The notes under the pieces were generated by a model. The model ran no database searches and was not told the DNA's origin. It saw nothing but the letters and a program-made list of their open reading frames with translations. From the NCBI GenBank assembly GCA_963969495.1, contig OZ018317.1, positions 227,274,099 to 227,338,098 of the forward strand: a stretch of DNA of 64,000 nucleotides. The letters run 5' to 3'. This document shows positions 22,901 to 34,549 of the stretch, one piece after another. Position 1 is the first letter of the stretch; the number at the start of each line of letters is the position of its first letter. The position numbers and the translations under genes are program-made. This DNA comes from Ceratothoa steindachneri (lineage: Eukaryota > Arthropoda > Malacostraca > Isopoda > Cymothoidae).

Positions 22901-24399
22901 TACTAAATGTGGGATGAAACGAGACAATACCAAACCGGTAAGGAGGGGTAGACCTTGTTTGCAAGGTCATGTGTGTGCGTATGTACGTGTTTAAATGTGT
23001 TCATGAGAGAGTGCGTGTGTGTAGACTCGGATTTAACCCTTTAATACTACTGACGTACAATACTTCTTTATCAATTGTTGATTAATTATCATCAATGGCT
23101 TTTTGTTTTATGGCTTGTTTCTTTTCAGAGATAAAATTAAGTCAAAGCCTTTCTGCATTTGTTTTATTTGAAAGAGAGCGAGATCAAGTAAGATGGTAAC
23201 TAGCCGAGAACAGTTCCAAAAGGTTGCTTGTACTTGTACATACTAGTTGTCAAAAGAAAATCGTGTAATTCCTGTAAAAGAAAATTAGAATACAAGATTA
23301 TGTATCTTAAACATTTTGAAAAACTTGTTTGTATTATATATTTTTCCTGATTGATAGGTAAATTTATTATCATGGTGTATTCTTTATTACCATAGATTTA
23401 GTTATTGGTTACTTTTGCGTGGACTCATTGCTATTCATTGTACTTAACTTATCTCTTAGAAAATATATAGAGATGAGCCATTATAGTTCTTTTGGTAAGA
23501 TTGATCTCTTATAAGTTACAGTTTGATTAAACACTTTCAAATTAGCAGAGCAGAATCAAAATTAATATTAAAATAAGTCGATTTATTCTTTTTTATTTAA
23601 AAATTGATGTAAATATTCATAAAACTACAACATTGGAACAGTTTACAAGATCCTTTTAAGGAAAGGTGCAAAAATACATTACGATAATTATTCAATTCGC
23701 CAAAGGAGAACGAAAGCATTGATTTATTGCTTATATTTAAGTTTTAAAAAGAAATGAAAATCATCTTGATTAATATATCTTTTCAGCCATTGGATTTTTT
23801 AAAATGAATTCTTGGAATTTGGACAGTTTGGATGTATTTCCTCTATTCACTTTCCCCGCAGTAAAACGCGCTGTAAGTAAATTGTAGGATTGTTTTATTT
23901 TGAAAGGGAAATTAGCTTTCTCCAAAAATTTATTAAGGTTGAAATATATTCATTTCTTATTTTTTGGAATCCAAAGCTAATTTTGTTAAAAAAAAAAATC
24001 AGGCATCCGAATTTGTTTTAAACTGCATTTCGAAATGTTAGAATTCTCTGGGTCTTTTTGGCTCTTCCACGGTTCAACATTCTCTAAATTTTAATACTCA
24101 GCCTACCGTGGCCTCGAAAACGATATTGGATTTCACAATATCCTATGTCGACATCGTTTCCCTCTTTAACTCAACGTTCAATAATTTCGTTCTCTTTTGA
24201 GAGGCAACTGTTATGTCTTAAAATGAGGTAGTGGGGAAGACGTCGTATTTTTGGAAAAAATAACATTTAGGAAGGTAGGTCCATTGAGAAGTAAAGAGGG
24301 TCAATGGGGGATAAATGAATGTCCTTAGGAACAGTGATAATTAAGAGACGAGGACTGTATAATGTATCACAAACTGCCGAATGCACATATGAACAATAG
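22901..24399. other. A+T-rich spacer
   Basis: A GT-rich stretch lies near 22,965-23,030. No coding signal was recognised. The right end may hold the decayed C-terminal part of the Penelope-like element that starts at about 25.1 kb. Confidence 0.35.
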
Positions 24400-25110
24400 A
24401 TAGCTGACAGTTATTCTAGAGGTTATAGCCCTTCAGAAATTCAAATTCTTCGTGTCTAAGGAAATAGATGGAGAAAAGTTTAGAACCACAATGAAAGAAA
24501 CTTAATATCGATCACTTTGTGCTAAATCTCACAAATCTGTTTAAGTTCATACGCAAATCTGTAAATGTGGATTTCTCCTTGACAGAAGTGTTGAAGTTAG
24601 TTGGAAAGGAAGATATCTAGTAATGAGAGCTGGATGTCTTTTGCTTTACTTGAGTGAATTTAAAGGTTAGAATGCAGTTCATTAATATAATTTAAAAAGG
24701 AAGAAGAGGATTTTTTATCTTAATAGTAAAATAGCATCATCAATACAATGAGCCTAGATGATTGCCTTAAATTCATTTGGGCAATCACCAAAGGCGATTT
24801 GTTCCATGATGGACATAAAACTTAGCAATAATAGGACCAATTGGGGATCCAATCCCAATACTATCTCTTTAGTGGTAAACAGAATTATTTAACCAATGAT
24901 CTTGATTTTACTTGGAAGTAAGTTCTAGAATACCTCAAAGAACGGATAGAGTAACTCTATAGAAAGTTGTATGGATGTCTGGTTTCGTTGACGCGGATAT
25001 TTGTAAAGAAATAGGTGACACCAAAGTAACAAGGTGACATCAAGGTAACATCAATAGATAGGTGACATCAAAACTGCAAAGAAAGTTAGGACATGGAAAA
25101 ATGGAAATTT
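24400..25110 (-). pseudogene. Penelope-like reverse transcriptase relic
   Basis: Read right to left on the minus strand, pieces appear in the correct order: 'SFDVT' near 25.07 kb and 'FFTNI' near 25.0 kb (the SFDVxSLFTNIP motif), then 'GSPIGPII' near 24.85 kb. These are followed by 'IDDAILLL' (YxDD box) near 24.74 kb and 'LNYINELHSN' near 24.69 kb. The frame changes repeatedly. A short expansion of TGATGTCACCT-like units separates the first two motifs. No GIY-YIG endonuclease could be read. Assigned to the Penelope-like class because this motif wording is specific to it; decay limits certainty. Confidence 0.5.
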
Positions 25111-26215
25111 AGAAACACATCGGCGAACGTGCAACCATTGTTGATCTCGTATTCACTAACTCTAAAATAGTTAAGATGAAGAAGATATTTAGCAAATTAC
25201 AGGTCACAATGGGGTAAGTGTCGACTATGAGGCGAATGAGAACAATATGTTTATGATTTATTGGATAACATACCAAAGTCGAGGAAACAGTTGCTTAAAA
25301 TCGATTCATTACTGATCTTACAGTTTTTAAGCTTAGGGGACAACCTATCGGCAATGTCATCAATAACTTCGCAAAGTTTGTTAGGCTCTTTTTAATCAAA
25401 TTAAATGTATAGAATTACAAAAAGATGTTAGTCATCATGATAATAGTCTTGATTGTTATTGTTGAGAATAACCTCTCGATTATCTTTATCAATGCGAGCG
25501 AGAAATCTATCTTATTTCTTTCGTAGAATAAGAAGCATCTCTATATCTTCTTCGCATATGGATAGAAAACGAAATTGGTATTTTCGCATTTTGAGGTTAA
25601 TTTCAAGAGCATGTTGATTAAAAATAGATTGAGAATCTTGGATTTTGTTGGATCAAGTAAATTCCTCCCATTTCTCAATGGATGGATTATTTTTACCTGG
25701 AAGTTTTAGTAAAGTTTGAGTTCATATGGCACATGTTATCGGAAAAAATGCCTCAATATAAGATCGTGAGACTATTAAACTTTTCAAAAGTAACTGATCA
25801 ACAGGTTTCGTTTTTTTCTTTGAAATTGTACATCTATTTTATCGGGAACCCAATCAAAATGGACAGGCCATGAAAAATTGTACCAAATGATCAAAGTTGT
25901 TTTACACATAACTCAAAGCATCAACGGTGACTTAGGCTTCATATTCCGGAATGGATATTCGGAAATGTTCATTCTTCTACATCTTGCAAATAATCGAGTT
26001 ATTAGCCATAAAGATTTTCTACTCAGAACACCTTGCATAACTTTTCCAGAGAAAATGCGTAAACGAATAAAACTACAGATATGAGCAGAAAAGCAATTCA
26101 CTAGAAAAAATGAAATGTCCATAATAATGTGAACGAGAGCGGAATTGAATTTATATTTTAAAATAATCATTAAATTACGAGTATCAGTTAAAAGTTTGGT
26201 GCAAGTTATGAGCAA
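25111..26215. other. A+T-rich spacer
   Basis: Short opposing frames at 25.68-26.22 kb have no recognisable domain. Sequence near 25.13-25.25 kb may be the N-terminal side of the Penelope-like relic. Confidence 0.35.
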
Positions 26216-26900
26216 TTAGTATTTAGTGTAAAGAACTTTATTCTTAATGTAGTTTTAATAACTACACTCACTTGAACAAATGAAATGTTGAAACTTGCCA
26301 AGTAAACTTTTTCAATGTTTTATGAAGAATTTTTCAGCGTTCTTAAACTGTTTTCGCATACCTCACTTTAGACCTCACTCCGAGTGTCGTACAACGTTTT
26401 TAATGGGAATCATGTCCAGAATTTGTGCAGCTCTGCTCATAAATGAGAAATGATCATCGTCCAGGAAAGGTCTTTACATATTTGGCCGTATGGCAGGCGG
26501 TGTTGTCCTCCATGAAAATTGCAGGTTTATATTGCAATTGACAGACAATCTTTTGCCTTCTCGGCAAAGAAAGAACCTTCAGCAATGGCTTTCAAACAAA
26601 TTGAAATTAAATTCGTCACTCAAGTCGACTTAGCTCTATTATTCATGGAAGCCATATTGTTTCTGGAACTGACCAATGACTTGACCTCCGATAGCTAGCG
26701 TAAAAATTGTCTTGCTCTGCTGATTTTACATATTCTCCCTGGAGACATTGCTTGACAAATCTCACTAATCTTTTGATAAATTAGTGCAGCCATCTTATAA
26801 CGATGCTTATTCACAGTTTGGGTAAATGGCTTGCTTTTCTCTGTGTATTTTGGTGTTCCTTACCCTATCGGTTGAATTAAGAGCCTGACAAACCTGTTTT
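26216..26900 (-). pseudogene. Tc1-like transposase relic
   Basis: Minus-strand pieces include an HTH-like segment ('KISEICQAMSPGRICKISRARQFL', about 26.75-26.68 kb, shown here in full only as a locator). Next is the second catalytic motif 'IFMEDNTACHTAKYV' at about 26.51 kb, and then 'SRAAQILDMIPIKNV' in the place of SPDLNPIEN. Frames shift between pieces and the third acidic residue is lost. No terminal repeats were fixed. Confidence 0.45.
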
Positions 26901-28135
26901 TTCGTTGGTTGTCAGAATATTAGGCATTACCTTTTTGAAGCTCTTGAATGTCTCTGCAAAGTCTATAGATAAAAGAACATATTAGTGGCCTAGTTTTACT
27001 ATCCGCTCGAAACCAAAATAGGCTGGCAAGATAATGACCTAAAGAACACGAGATTGTAGCGAAGTTAGTTGCAATACAATCAAAGTCAATTTTCTTTACA
27101 AGAAACCTAAACTTTTGGTAATTTTGGACACTACAATTTTCCTAGTAAATTTGCTATCTGCCGATAAATTTTGATTTTTATTTAAATTTGCATAACCATT
27201 ACTAATACGTAGTATAACATTAAGTTATCGCTCACTAATCTTTCAAACATTTGATTTTATCTGGCCAAAGTTATGGAAGATTATGTGATAAAAATACAGG
27301 CGTAATGATCATTTGGAACTCTACTGTATATCAAAAAGATGGGATATCAGTGTACCTATAAATTTGGCAAAAAATTATACCATCCAACTGTTTCAATTGT
27401 CACTGTTCGCAAGGATCTTCATTATTGCCACCTTGCAGTCAATGACCACATTTAATTTGAGTTATACCACAAAATAAATAATCTCATAAAATATACTTCA
27501 CTTATATTACATTCAAGAGGGTGTTTTTTAATAATTTTCAATTCTCACATAATCTCGAGGTAAGGAGTTCAGTATCAAATGAGCTGGTTGAAGGCATATA
27601 AATTTACTTGCCTCAGATGACATCACAAGACCTCTCTAGGTAACATCGTCTGCTCGTTGAAGACAAATCTGTTGACATTTAGGTCGTACTCCAAAGCTTT
27701 GAAATTTAAGGCCATTACAAACCTCCTAACTATCCGATTGTTTTTTCAAAAGAAATTATAGAATAATTAAACACCAATCATATTGAAGGTCACAACTAAC
27801 TGATATCATGATTCAATATAAAATTACAATTACTTAGTTTTCCTTTATAGTCCTTCTCAGAAAGTTAGTTGTGTAGTTGCTTGCAATATTAATAATTATT
27901 TTTACTATTAACGGAAAAATAAAATTAATTTATGCATCGATTTTTGCCCTCGCTCTAATTTTTTATCAACAATTTCTAGTATTTCCTTTACCTTCATGCC
28001 TAAATATGCCTAAATTTGTATCATCATTCTCAGAAATATCTTTGTAATTCATAAAACCAGATAATGAGTAAATAAACGAAACGTTGGTAATTAGGTAAGA
28101 AACATCAGATTCATCGGTCTTGGTTTCACTGTTAA
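26901..28135. other. A+T-rich spacer
   Basis: No coding or repeat structure that I can support. Confidence 0.35.
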
Positions 28136-28138
28136 CAT

Positions 28139-29540
28139 ACAGGGATGAACAAAATAATGGAAACGTGATATTTAGAACCATTTATTTTCGCACCATTTCT
28201 GGACATAAATAAAGATCCCACTGGTAAATAAGTCTGAAGTTTTTGCAATGCCCACAACCTGAATTGGAGGAAATAAAGAAATTTGAGGAAAGAAAATGCT
28301 CCTTTGCAAGTAACCTGAAGCTTTATCAATTTTAACATGTACAATGTACATATAAAACTTATAGTTAGGCTTATTTTATATTTTTAATTTATCAAGCATA
28401 GCTTACCATTATTTGGTTTCAAGTTTTGTAATGGAAACCTAAGTTTCCGAATCATTATGGCAGCTACCTCTAAGTGCATTAATATATGTAAAATGTGACC
28501 TTTTGTTTGAGTGCCAATGGCTAGGGCCTCTGTAAGCCAAACTCCCGAGTTGTTGAAGGTTCCAATAAGAACTGTGTCCTAAGTTATCCTGAAATACCAA
28601 ACAAAGTCAAACTAACTTAGGAAAGCGTAACTCAAGAATGAAGTTGAAATTCAGCGACGGAGACCGGAGAAGATTAAAACTTGTTGTGTCAATAGGTCAC
28701 AGAACCACAGCTTCTAAATTACTGTACAGCAAAAGCAACATATTGCTAACATAATATCAATCAAAAGTATTTATTCATCGAGAGCTCAGTGCAGATGGAA
28801 ACCATGGATAAATTGTCCTTGCAAAATCTTTACTTCCAGCAATTTATTGTAAAAACAATTGATAAATGGTGCAAGGAACGCAATAATGCGATAATGGATC
28901 TAACGACTCATCTCAACGCTTTTACTTTTGCAGGACGAATTTATGGATTAAAGAAGCAAAGAGAAACAATTTTTTCCAAAAGCCTGAGTCCGACAGTCAA
29001 GCATGGAGGCAATTTTGTGAGCGTTTGAGCTGCTATATGGTGGAATTTTCCTGTTCTTGCGATGGCCCTGAAGGGTACATTTAATTTTAAGGCGCTTTTA
29101 CACCCAATATAACAAAGTCTGTATTTACCTGCGCCGAACGTTCCTAAATTTATTAAATGGAGTAAAGTTTATTTTTCAAAATGAGTAAAGTTAAATTGTA
29201 CCAATTTAGAGCCATGGAATTACCGATATGATTATGGAACATAAGGTTATACACCCTTGAGATTTCAAATCTGCCATTTGATTTGGTGCTGGGTAGCGCC
29301 ATATAGTTGTAGGAGCCTCATATAGCCATTTAGCCATTCAAAGGCACTTGAACCATGAGAAACCTTCAATGCAGTAACTATTTAACATCTTATTAAAATA
29401 CGCTGCAGGTCATTGGGGGTATTTTCTCTCTTGTTCATTGAAGGAGCCATCTTCCAGAATGATCATGCGCCGATATTTACAACACAGCTTTTAGAAAACC
29501 TATATTCACAAGACTAGGGCCATATTTTTTTATCCTTTGC
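28139..29540 (+). pseudogene. Second Tc1-like element relic, interrupted
   Basis: The left terminus is probably CAGGGATGAACAAAATAATGG at 28,139, which is similar to Tc1-family ends. Plus-strand transposase pieces are 'SDGDRRRLKLVV' and 'HRTTASKL' (28.65-28.72 kb), 'VFIHRELSADG' (28.77 kb) and 'SLSPTVKHGGNFV' (28.98-29.02 kb). After a short repeat inserted at about 29.16 kb comes 'AIFQNDHAPIFTTQLLEN' (29.45 kb), equivalent to the second catalytic region QQDNAPxHT, with the Asp/His positions altered. Dead. Confidence 0.6.
29160..29325 (+). repeat. Short dispersed repeat, copy 1
   Basis: About 165 bp beginning GGAGTAAAGTTTATTTTTC, with AACATAAGGTT, GAGATTTCAAAT and GCGCCATATAG in order. It is the inverted partner of 30,425-30,605 and splits the Tc1 relic, so it behaves like a mobile short repeat (SINE- or MITE-like). 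Confidence 0.75.
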
Positions 29541-29614
29541 TAGATTAACAAGGTCTGCTGAGCAAAAGGTCGCGTGCTCTCACTTATTCTGATTTATGAC
29601 CTTACTGCCTTTAA

Positions 29615-30260
29615 AACTTTCAATAATTCCAGGACAAACCTTAGGAGGTCCTTGGAAGCTATATCATACGAAATAGAATGTAAAACAATAGAGAAGTATT
29701 AAATTCCATTAGAATCAGCCGAATAGTTATGATATTATTGGCAAAATAGAATAATTTCCAGGATAAGCTTGGGAGGACTTTGGCTATTATAGTATTCGAA
29801 AGAAAATGTAAAACAATATATTGGTTTCAAATTCAGTTAGAATCGGTTGACCAGATATGATGTTATTGCCCAAACAAAATAATTCTTGGGCTTACCTAGG
29901 AAGGACTTCGGCAATTATATCATTCGGAAAAAAATGTAAAACAACATAAGACTTACATATTTCGTTAGAATTGGCTGAATAGTTATGATATTATTACTAA
30001 AATAAAATAATTCCTGGGCTAACTTTGTAGGACTTTGGCAATTATATCATTCGAAAGAGAATGTATAAAAACATAAGGGTTTCAAATTTCGTTTGTATCG
30101 GCCGAATAGTTATGATATTATTACCAAAACAAAATAATCCGCGGGCTAACCTAAGGAGGACTTCAGCAATCATATCAGTCGAAAGAGAATGTAAAACAAC
30201 ATTAGGTTTTAAAATTTTGTAGGAATCGGCAGAATAGTTATGATGTTATTACAAAAAGAA
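29615..30260. repeat. Tandem repeat, about 128-bp period, five units
   Basis: The anchor TATGATRTTATT recurs at 29,728, 29,856, 29,984, 30,111 and 30,239, giving spacings of 128, 128, 127 and 128 bp. Each unit carries AGGACTT-GGCAATTATATCATTCGAAAGAGAATGTAAAAC-like sequence in the same order. Units differ by scattered changes. An A-rich stretch and GACCGACCGAC follow at 30,253-30,297. Confidence 0.9.
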
Positions 30261-30424
30261 CAAAAAGAACAAAAAAAAAAAAACGACCGACCGACATAAT
30301 GAGATGTAGAGTCACTAGCTACTAGATTTTCCTGTTGGTAAAAACAAGAGGTAAAGTTCGCCCAATGACCCGCGGCTATAAGTGGGTGTAATTGAACTTT
30401 AATCCTTTTGAAAAATGAAGTTTA

Positions 30425-30605
30425 CTCCTTTTGAAAATTAAATGAGGCTTCTGCCACTAGATGGCGCCACCCAGTGCCAAATTCGATGGCAAATTTGAAA
30501 TCTCCAGGGTGAAAAACCTTATGTTACATGGTCATATGGGTCATTTCATGCATCTAAATGGGTACAATTAAACTTTACTCCTTTTGAAAATTGAACTTAC
30601 TCTTG
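30425..30605 (-). repeat. Short dispersed repeat, copy 2 (inverted)
   Basis: Reverse complement of copy 1, with matching AACATAAGG, GGAGATTTCAAAT and GGCGCCATCTAG. A partial second start (TTTTCAAAAGGAGTAAAC) is present at its outer side. Because of copies 1 and 2 the 128-bp array lies between inverted repeats. Confidence 0.75.
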
Positions 30606-30719
30606 AAAAAAGAGGGACACCAAGACTTGGCGCTTAGCCACGGGTAACAACCTCCCAATTATAAAAACTCTGATTTAATGCAAAAACCATTTAAGATATT
30701 ACAAACATATATACTAATA

Positions 30720-31163
30720 ATAGTTATCCTACACTACACCTAACACAGAAGGAGCAAATATAGAGCCAAGGCCACCCAACTACTTTTATTAATTCTCCAA
30801 CGTAATCGCCTTTGACATTGATGCACTTCTCTACTCTCTTCTTCAATTGAGAAAATCCGTCCACGTAGAATAATGGGTTTAATACCTCCAAATCTTCCAT
30901 ACACTTCTTCTTAGTCTCTTCGTCATCAGAGAAAGAGATACACGGCAGTTGCTTCTTCATGTGTATACAAAGGTAAAATTCTCAGGGTGCCAGATCGGGG
31001 TAAACGAATTTGTTCATGATACCATCCTCTCGTGTGCGGATGAATTGTCCTGCAAGAGAAGAACACCTAAGGTCACCTTCTCTTGGCATTTCTGAAGGAG
31101 AGCCTCTCGAAGCTTCACCAGTAGATCTGCATAATAATTTCCATTAAAGTTGGGGTTATGATC
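30720..31163 (-). pseudogene. Mariner transposase C-terminal relic
   Basis: On the minus strand, 'YYADLLVKLREALLQK' and 'GVLLLQDNSSAH' (second catalytic Asp) are followed, with a deletion and a stop, by 'YPDLAP', 'HMKKQLP', 'FSQLKKRVEKCINVKGDYV'. This is the mariner C-terminal half. The upstream half would lie to the right, but the sequence ends at the poly(A) of LINE copy B (31,166). I do not see the missing half beyond 36.2 kb, so the LINE insertion was accompanied or preceded by a deletion. Confidence 0.75.
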
Positions 31164-31302
31164 CATTTTTTTTTTTTTTTTAGGAGCATATCTGGCGAGT
31201 ACCCACTTGGGCATAAGTCGCTGCAATCACGACAGTCTAGCACTAGGCTACTTTAAAATAAAAATATGAAAACTCAACAATAAAAAGCAAAAATGGCAAC
31301 AA

Positions 31303-34300
31303 TTAGGGAGCAAGCTCGGGCGTAGGGGGGAGGTCCCCCTGCCCCCGGCGCAGGAGCGTGCGGCCTACAAAGAAAACAACAACTACAAAAAACAAAACAT
31401 AGTTAAATAAAGGGGAGAAGGCCGGCCTTCCCTCCCAAAGTCTAGAAGTCCACCAGTCAATGTGCATAAACTCGTCCCGAGTACAAGGGACAGGTGGTAT
31501 CGACCCCGCCCATCCCGGTACCGGGACAGGTAACGTGTACGGTGATTGCCCAGACTGGGACATTGAACAAGAATGTGCCGAACAGTCTGGCAGACAACGC
31601 AGTGTTCAGAGTAGGGCGGTGGCGAGCGCTCCATCAAATGGTGGTTAGTCACGCGAGTGTGCCCAAGGCAAAGATGACAAAAAGCAACCTGAAGCCATCG
31701 CGGCAGTTGTGGGTAGGTCCATGGGAACTGTCGCGGCGCAATGGCACGCAAATTTCGTTCCTTTCGACCGTCTCCTATCTTCTTTGCCACGCAGCTAGAA
31801 GAGGTGCCCGCATTCCTGCCATGTAGTCGAAGTGAGGAAGAGCGAAACGCTGGTCCAAGCGCCGGTCATCGCGGAGTCTTTTGGCACCCTCATCGGCACA
31901 CTCATTTCCCACAGGAACCTAGCAAGCAGAAGATAATCTCGACATCCGCCCGGCTTGCCAAAACCGTGGCGTCACGGATATCGCTAACCAGGGGATGTGG
32001 AGATTCCAATACCCGAGAGACCTCAGGGCGCATTGTGAGTCCCTATAGATCACAATCAGGTCTCCGAACCGAGCACGTCGCGCAATCTCCCATACCGAGT
32101 GGTTTATTGCCAACAGATCGGCCGTGAAGACACGCCGCGCCTGGCAGAGCCCCGATGACTTCAAACAGAGGGGATATGGCACGGAAGCCGATCCCCTCTT
32201 GGGTCTTGAAGACATCCGTATACACCCCAACGGTTCCAGTGTGACACGAGGTGTGCTCCAAAAGGTCAAACGCAATACTCCCGGCGTTGTACCAGCTTTG
32301 GGAGCAGAGGCGTGACGACAAATAACCAAAAGTGGTACCCTCCAGGGTGGCATCCTGGACAGGTCCAGAAGCGCCACCGGCACTAGGGCTATACCTAGCT
32401 TTGGAGGGAAAGACTTTCGTGTCTAGGCGGCATCGGCACCGTTGAAATCAGCTGAGGATGTAGTGAGAGCTGTTGGCGACTGAGGGAGGCGCGGGCTCGC
32501 GCGTACAGACGAAGAAATGTACTGTACAAGGCGTAGAGCGAGTGGAATCTCCCCAGCATCGACTCATAGGCTCTCCCTGGGGGACGTGAGGAATGCACGG
32601 GTCGCTAGGCGAAGGCCAGTGTGGTGGATCGAGTCCACTTTTTCAATATACGCTCGGCTGCGGATGCATTAAACTCGCATTTGTAGTCGAGCTTCAAAAG
32701 AACAAAGGATCGATGAAAAAGTCGGGCAGTAGCCCTATCAGCACCCCAAGCACTGAACGTCACGGAACGAAAAATATCCATGGCGCGAGTACAAGAGAAA
32801 CTTAGGCTGCGATTATTAGCCTCTCAAGTGAGGTGTCTTTCAAATACAAGTTCAAGGAAACAGGGCGATTAAACCACTTCCAGGCATACCCATTAAGACA
32901 CAAGTCTGGGTCAGGGTGGAGCCCCAAATGGTGGAAGAAGTGCACCACCTTACTCTTGTCAAGGAACACCGAGATCTGTGCGCTTCCGCATAGCGAGAGA
33001 CGCGGTTCAATGCCTGTTGGAGTCGACGCTCCAAAATTGGCCTTTGGGACGCGCCAAAAGAGATCAAAAGGTCGTCCACGTAGAGCGTAGCGAGAACATC
33101 GCCCGGCAGCACAAAGGGGATGCCATTGATGCTCAGGGGAAAGGTGGCGACACTGAGGACACTCCCTTACGGGACACCCTCTTCCTGCTCCATTGGGCTG
33201 GAGAGGGCTCCCCCCTCCCCACCCGTACGCAGAATCGACGATCTTTCAAAAATTCAGATATAAAGACTTGGAGGCGTCCCCTCACCCCCTATCGTGTGGA
33301 GATTCTCCATGATACCGTATCGCCATGCAGTATCATAGGCCTTCTCCAGATCCTAACACCATGGTGTATTGCTGTTTACGAAGGAAGGCCTCGCCCACGG
33401 CATTTTTCAGTCGGAGCAGAGCATCCGACGTGGAGTGGAACTTGCGGAAGCCGCACTGTGCAGGAGACTGATGGCGTCCGCTCTCTAGGAAAAAAGCTAA
33501 TAAAACATTTACCAATTTGACCATCAGCTTGAGCACGCAAGAGGTTCGAGAGATTGGGCGGAAACCAGCCGGAATAGAGTGATATCTCCCCGGTTAGCGA
33601 AAGGCGAGCACAGTTGCGATTCGCCAGAAATCCGGGAAGAGACCCTTCCCCAGATCCTGTTAAACAATTCTATCAGAAAGCCATGTATCGCTAACCCAGG
33701 TGGCGAAGCATGGCGTACGGGATATCTTCCTGACCATGGGCGTTGTCCGCGCACGAAGCAAGAGCAGAACACAACTTACTCAGAGTAAACCTGTCGTTGA
33801 AGGGTTATCCTTCAATGGAGGGAAAGTCCAGTTGGCGGCCTTCCGTGACATCACGACGTGCATTGAATGCTGGCAGAGCAGCATCCAGGCTAGAGAATGC
33901 AGAGAAAACGGTCGATGAATGCGGGGGATCATGTGAGATCTTGCTCTGAATCCTTTTGACTCTCTTCTATATCTTTGCTAGAGGGGTCTTCCTGTTAAGT
34001 AAAGATATGTATGCCCGCCAAGAAGAGCGGCGAGCGTGCTTCGAAACATACCCGAGACTAGCCCTAGCTCGACGCAATTCACCGACAGTGAAGTCGTTCT
34101 GGCGGCGCTTATAGCGCATGTAGTCATAACGCTTCTGTTTTAGGGTCATCTCACACTCGGCCGACCACCATGCGAGTGGTTGGCGTGGAAAACCGTAATA
34201 AGTCCTGGGAATAGTATTTAGGCCCGCGGCGATGAGGTTGTCGGAGAAGAACTCAACGGCCTTGTCTATCGACCTAAACTCCTCGACTGAGATAGAGAAT

Positions 34301-34450
34301 TCAGTCATTTCCTGAAAAGCGGCCACTGCACCCACGCTAAGCACCACCAAGGTGGGTTCTCAGGTGGCAGCTGCTCTCAAAATGATATTTGAATGGGAAA
34401 GTGATCACCACCATGGAGGTCATCGACCACCCCCATTTAAATTCAGCCTG
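31303..34450 (-). pseudogene. LINE copy B ORF2 (RT, RNase H), decayed
   Basis: Minus-strand order from the right starts with EN-RT linker 'RSSWRAYISLLNRKTPLAKI' (about 34.0 kb). Next come RT fragments with 'GFRKFHSTSDALLRLKNA' (33.4 kb) and 'TLYVDDLLISFG' (catalytic YxDD, 33.08 kb). Then RNase H pieces 'SVWEIARRARFGDLIVIYRDSQCAL' lie about 32.07 kb, where D of the RDSQ segment is a catalytic position. The tail 'RWLQVAFCHLCLGHTR' ends with the 'YSEHCVVCQTVRHIL' Cys module at 31.6 kb. The longer phrases are given only to locate the domains. No continuous frame survives. Confidence 0.65.
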
Positions 34451-34549
34451 TGCATCCGGAGAGCATAGAGATAGATCAACATGAGCGATTCTTATTGCTT
34501 CAGAAGTGACAGTGGCAGCACCTTCACGGAAGGGGCACGAACATACCTA

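Noticed and set aside
29160..30605. Simple interpretation as one DNA transposon with 165-bp terminal inverted repeats
   Set aside because: The left arm sits inside a Tc1 relic and Tc1-like sequence continues on both sides of it, so independent insertions are at least as likely; reported only as repeats.
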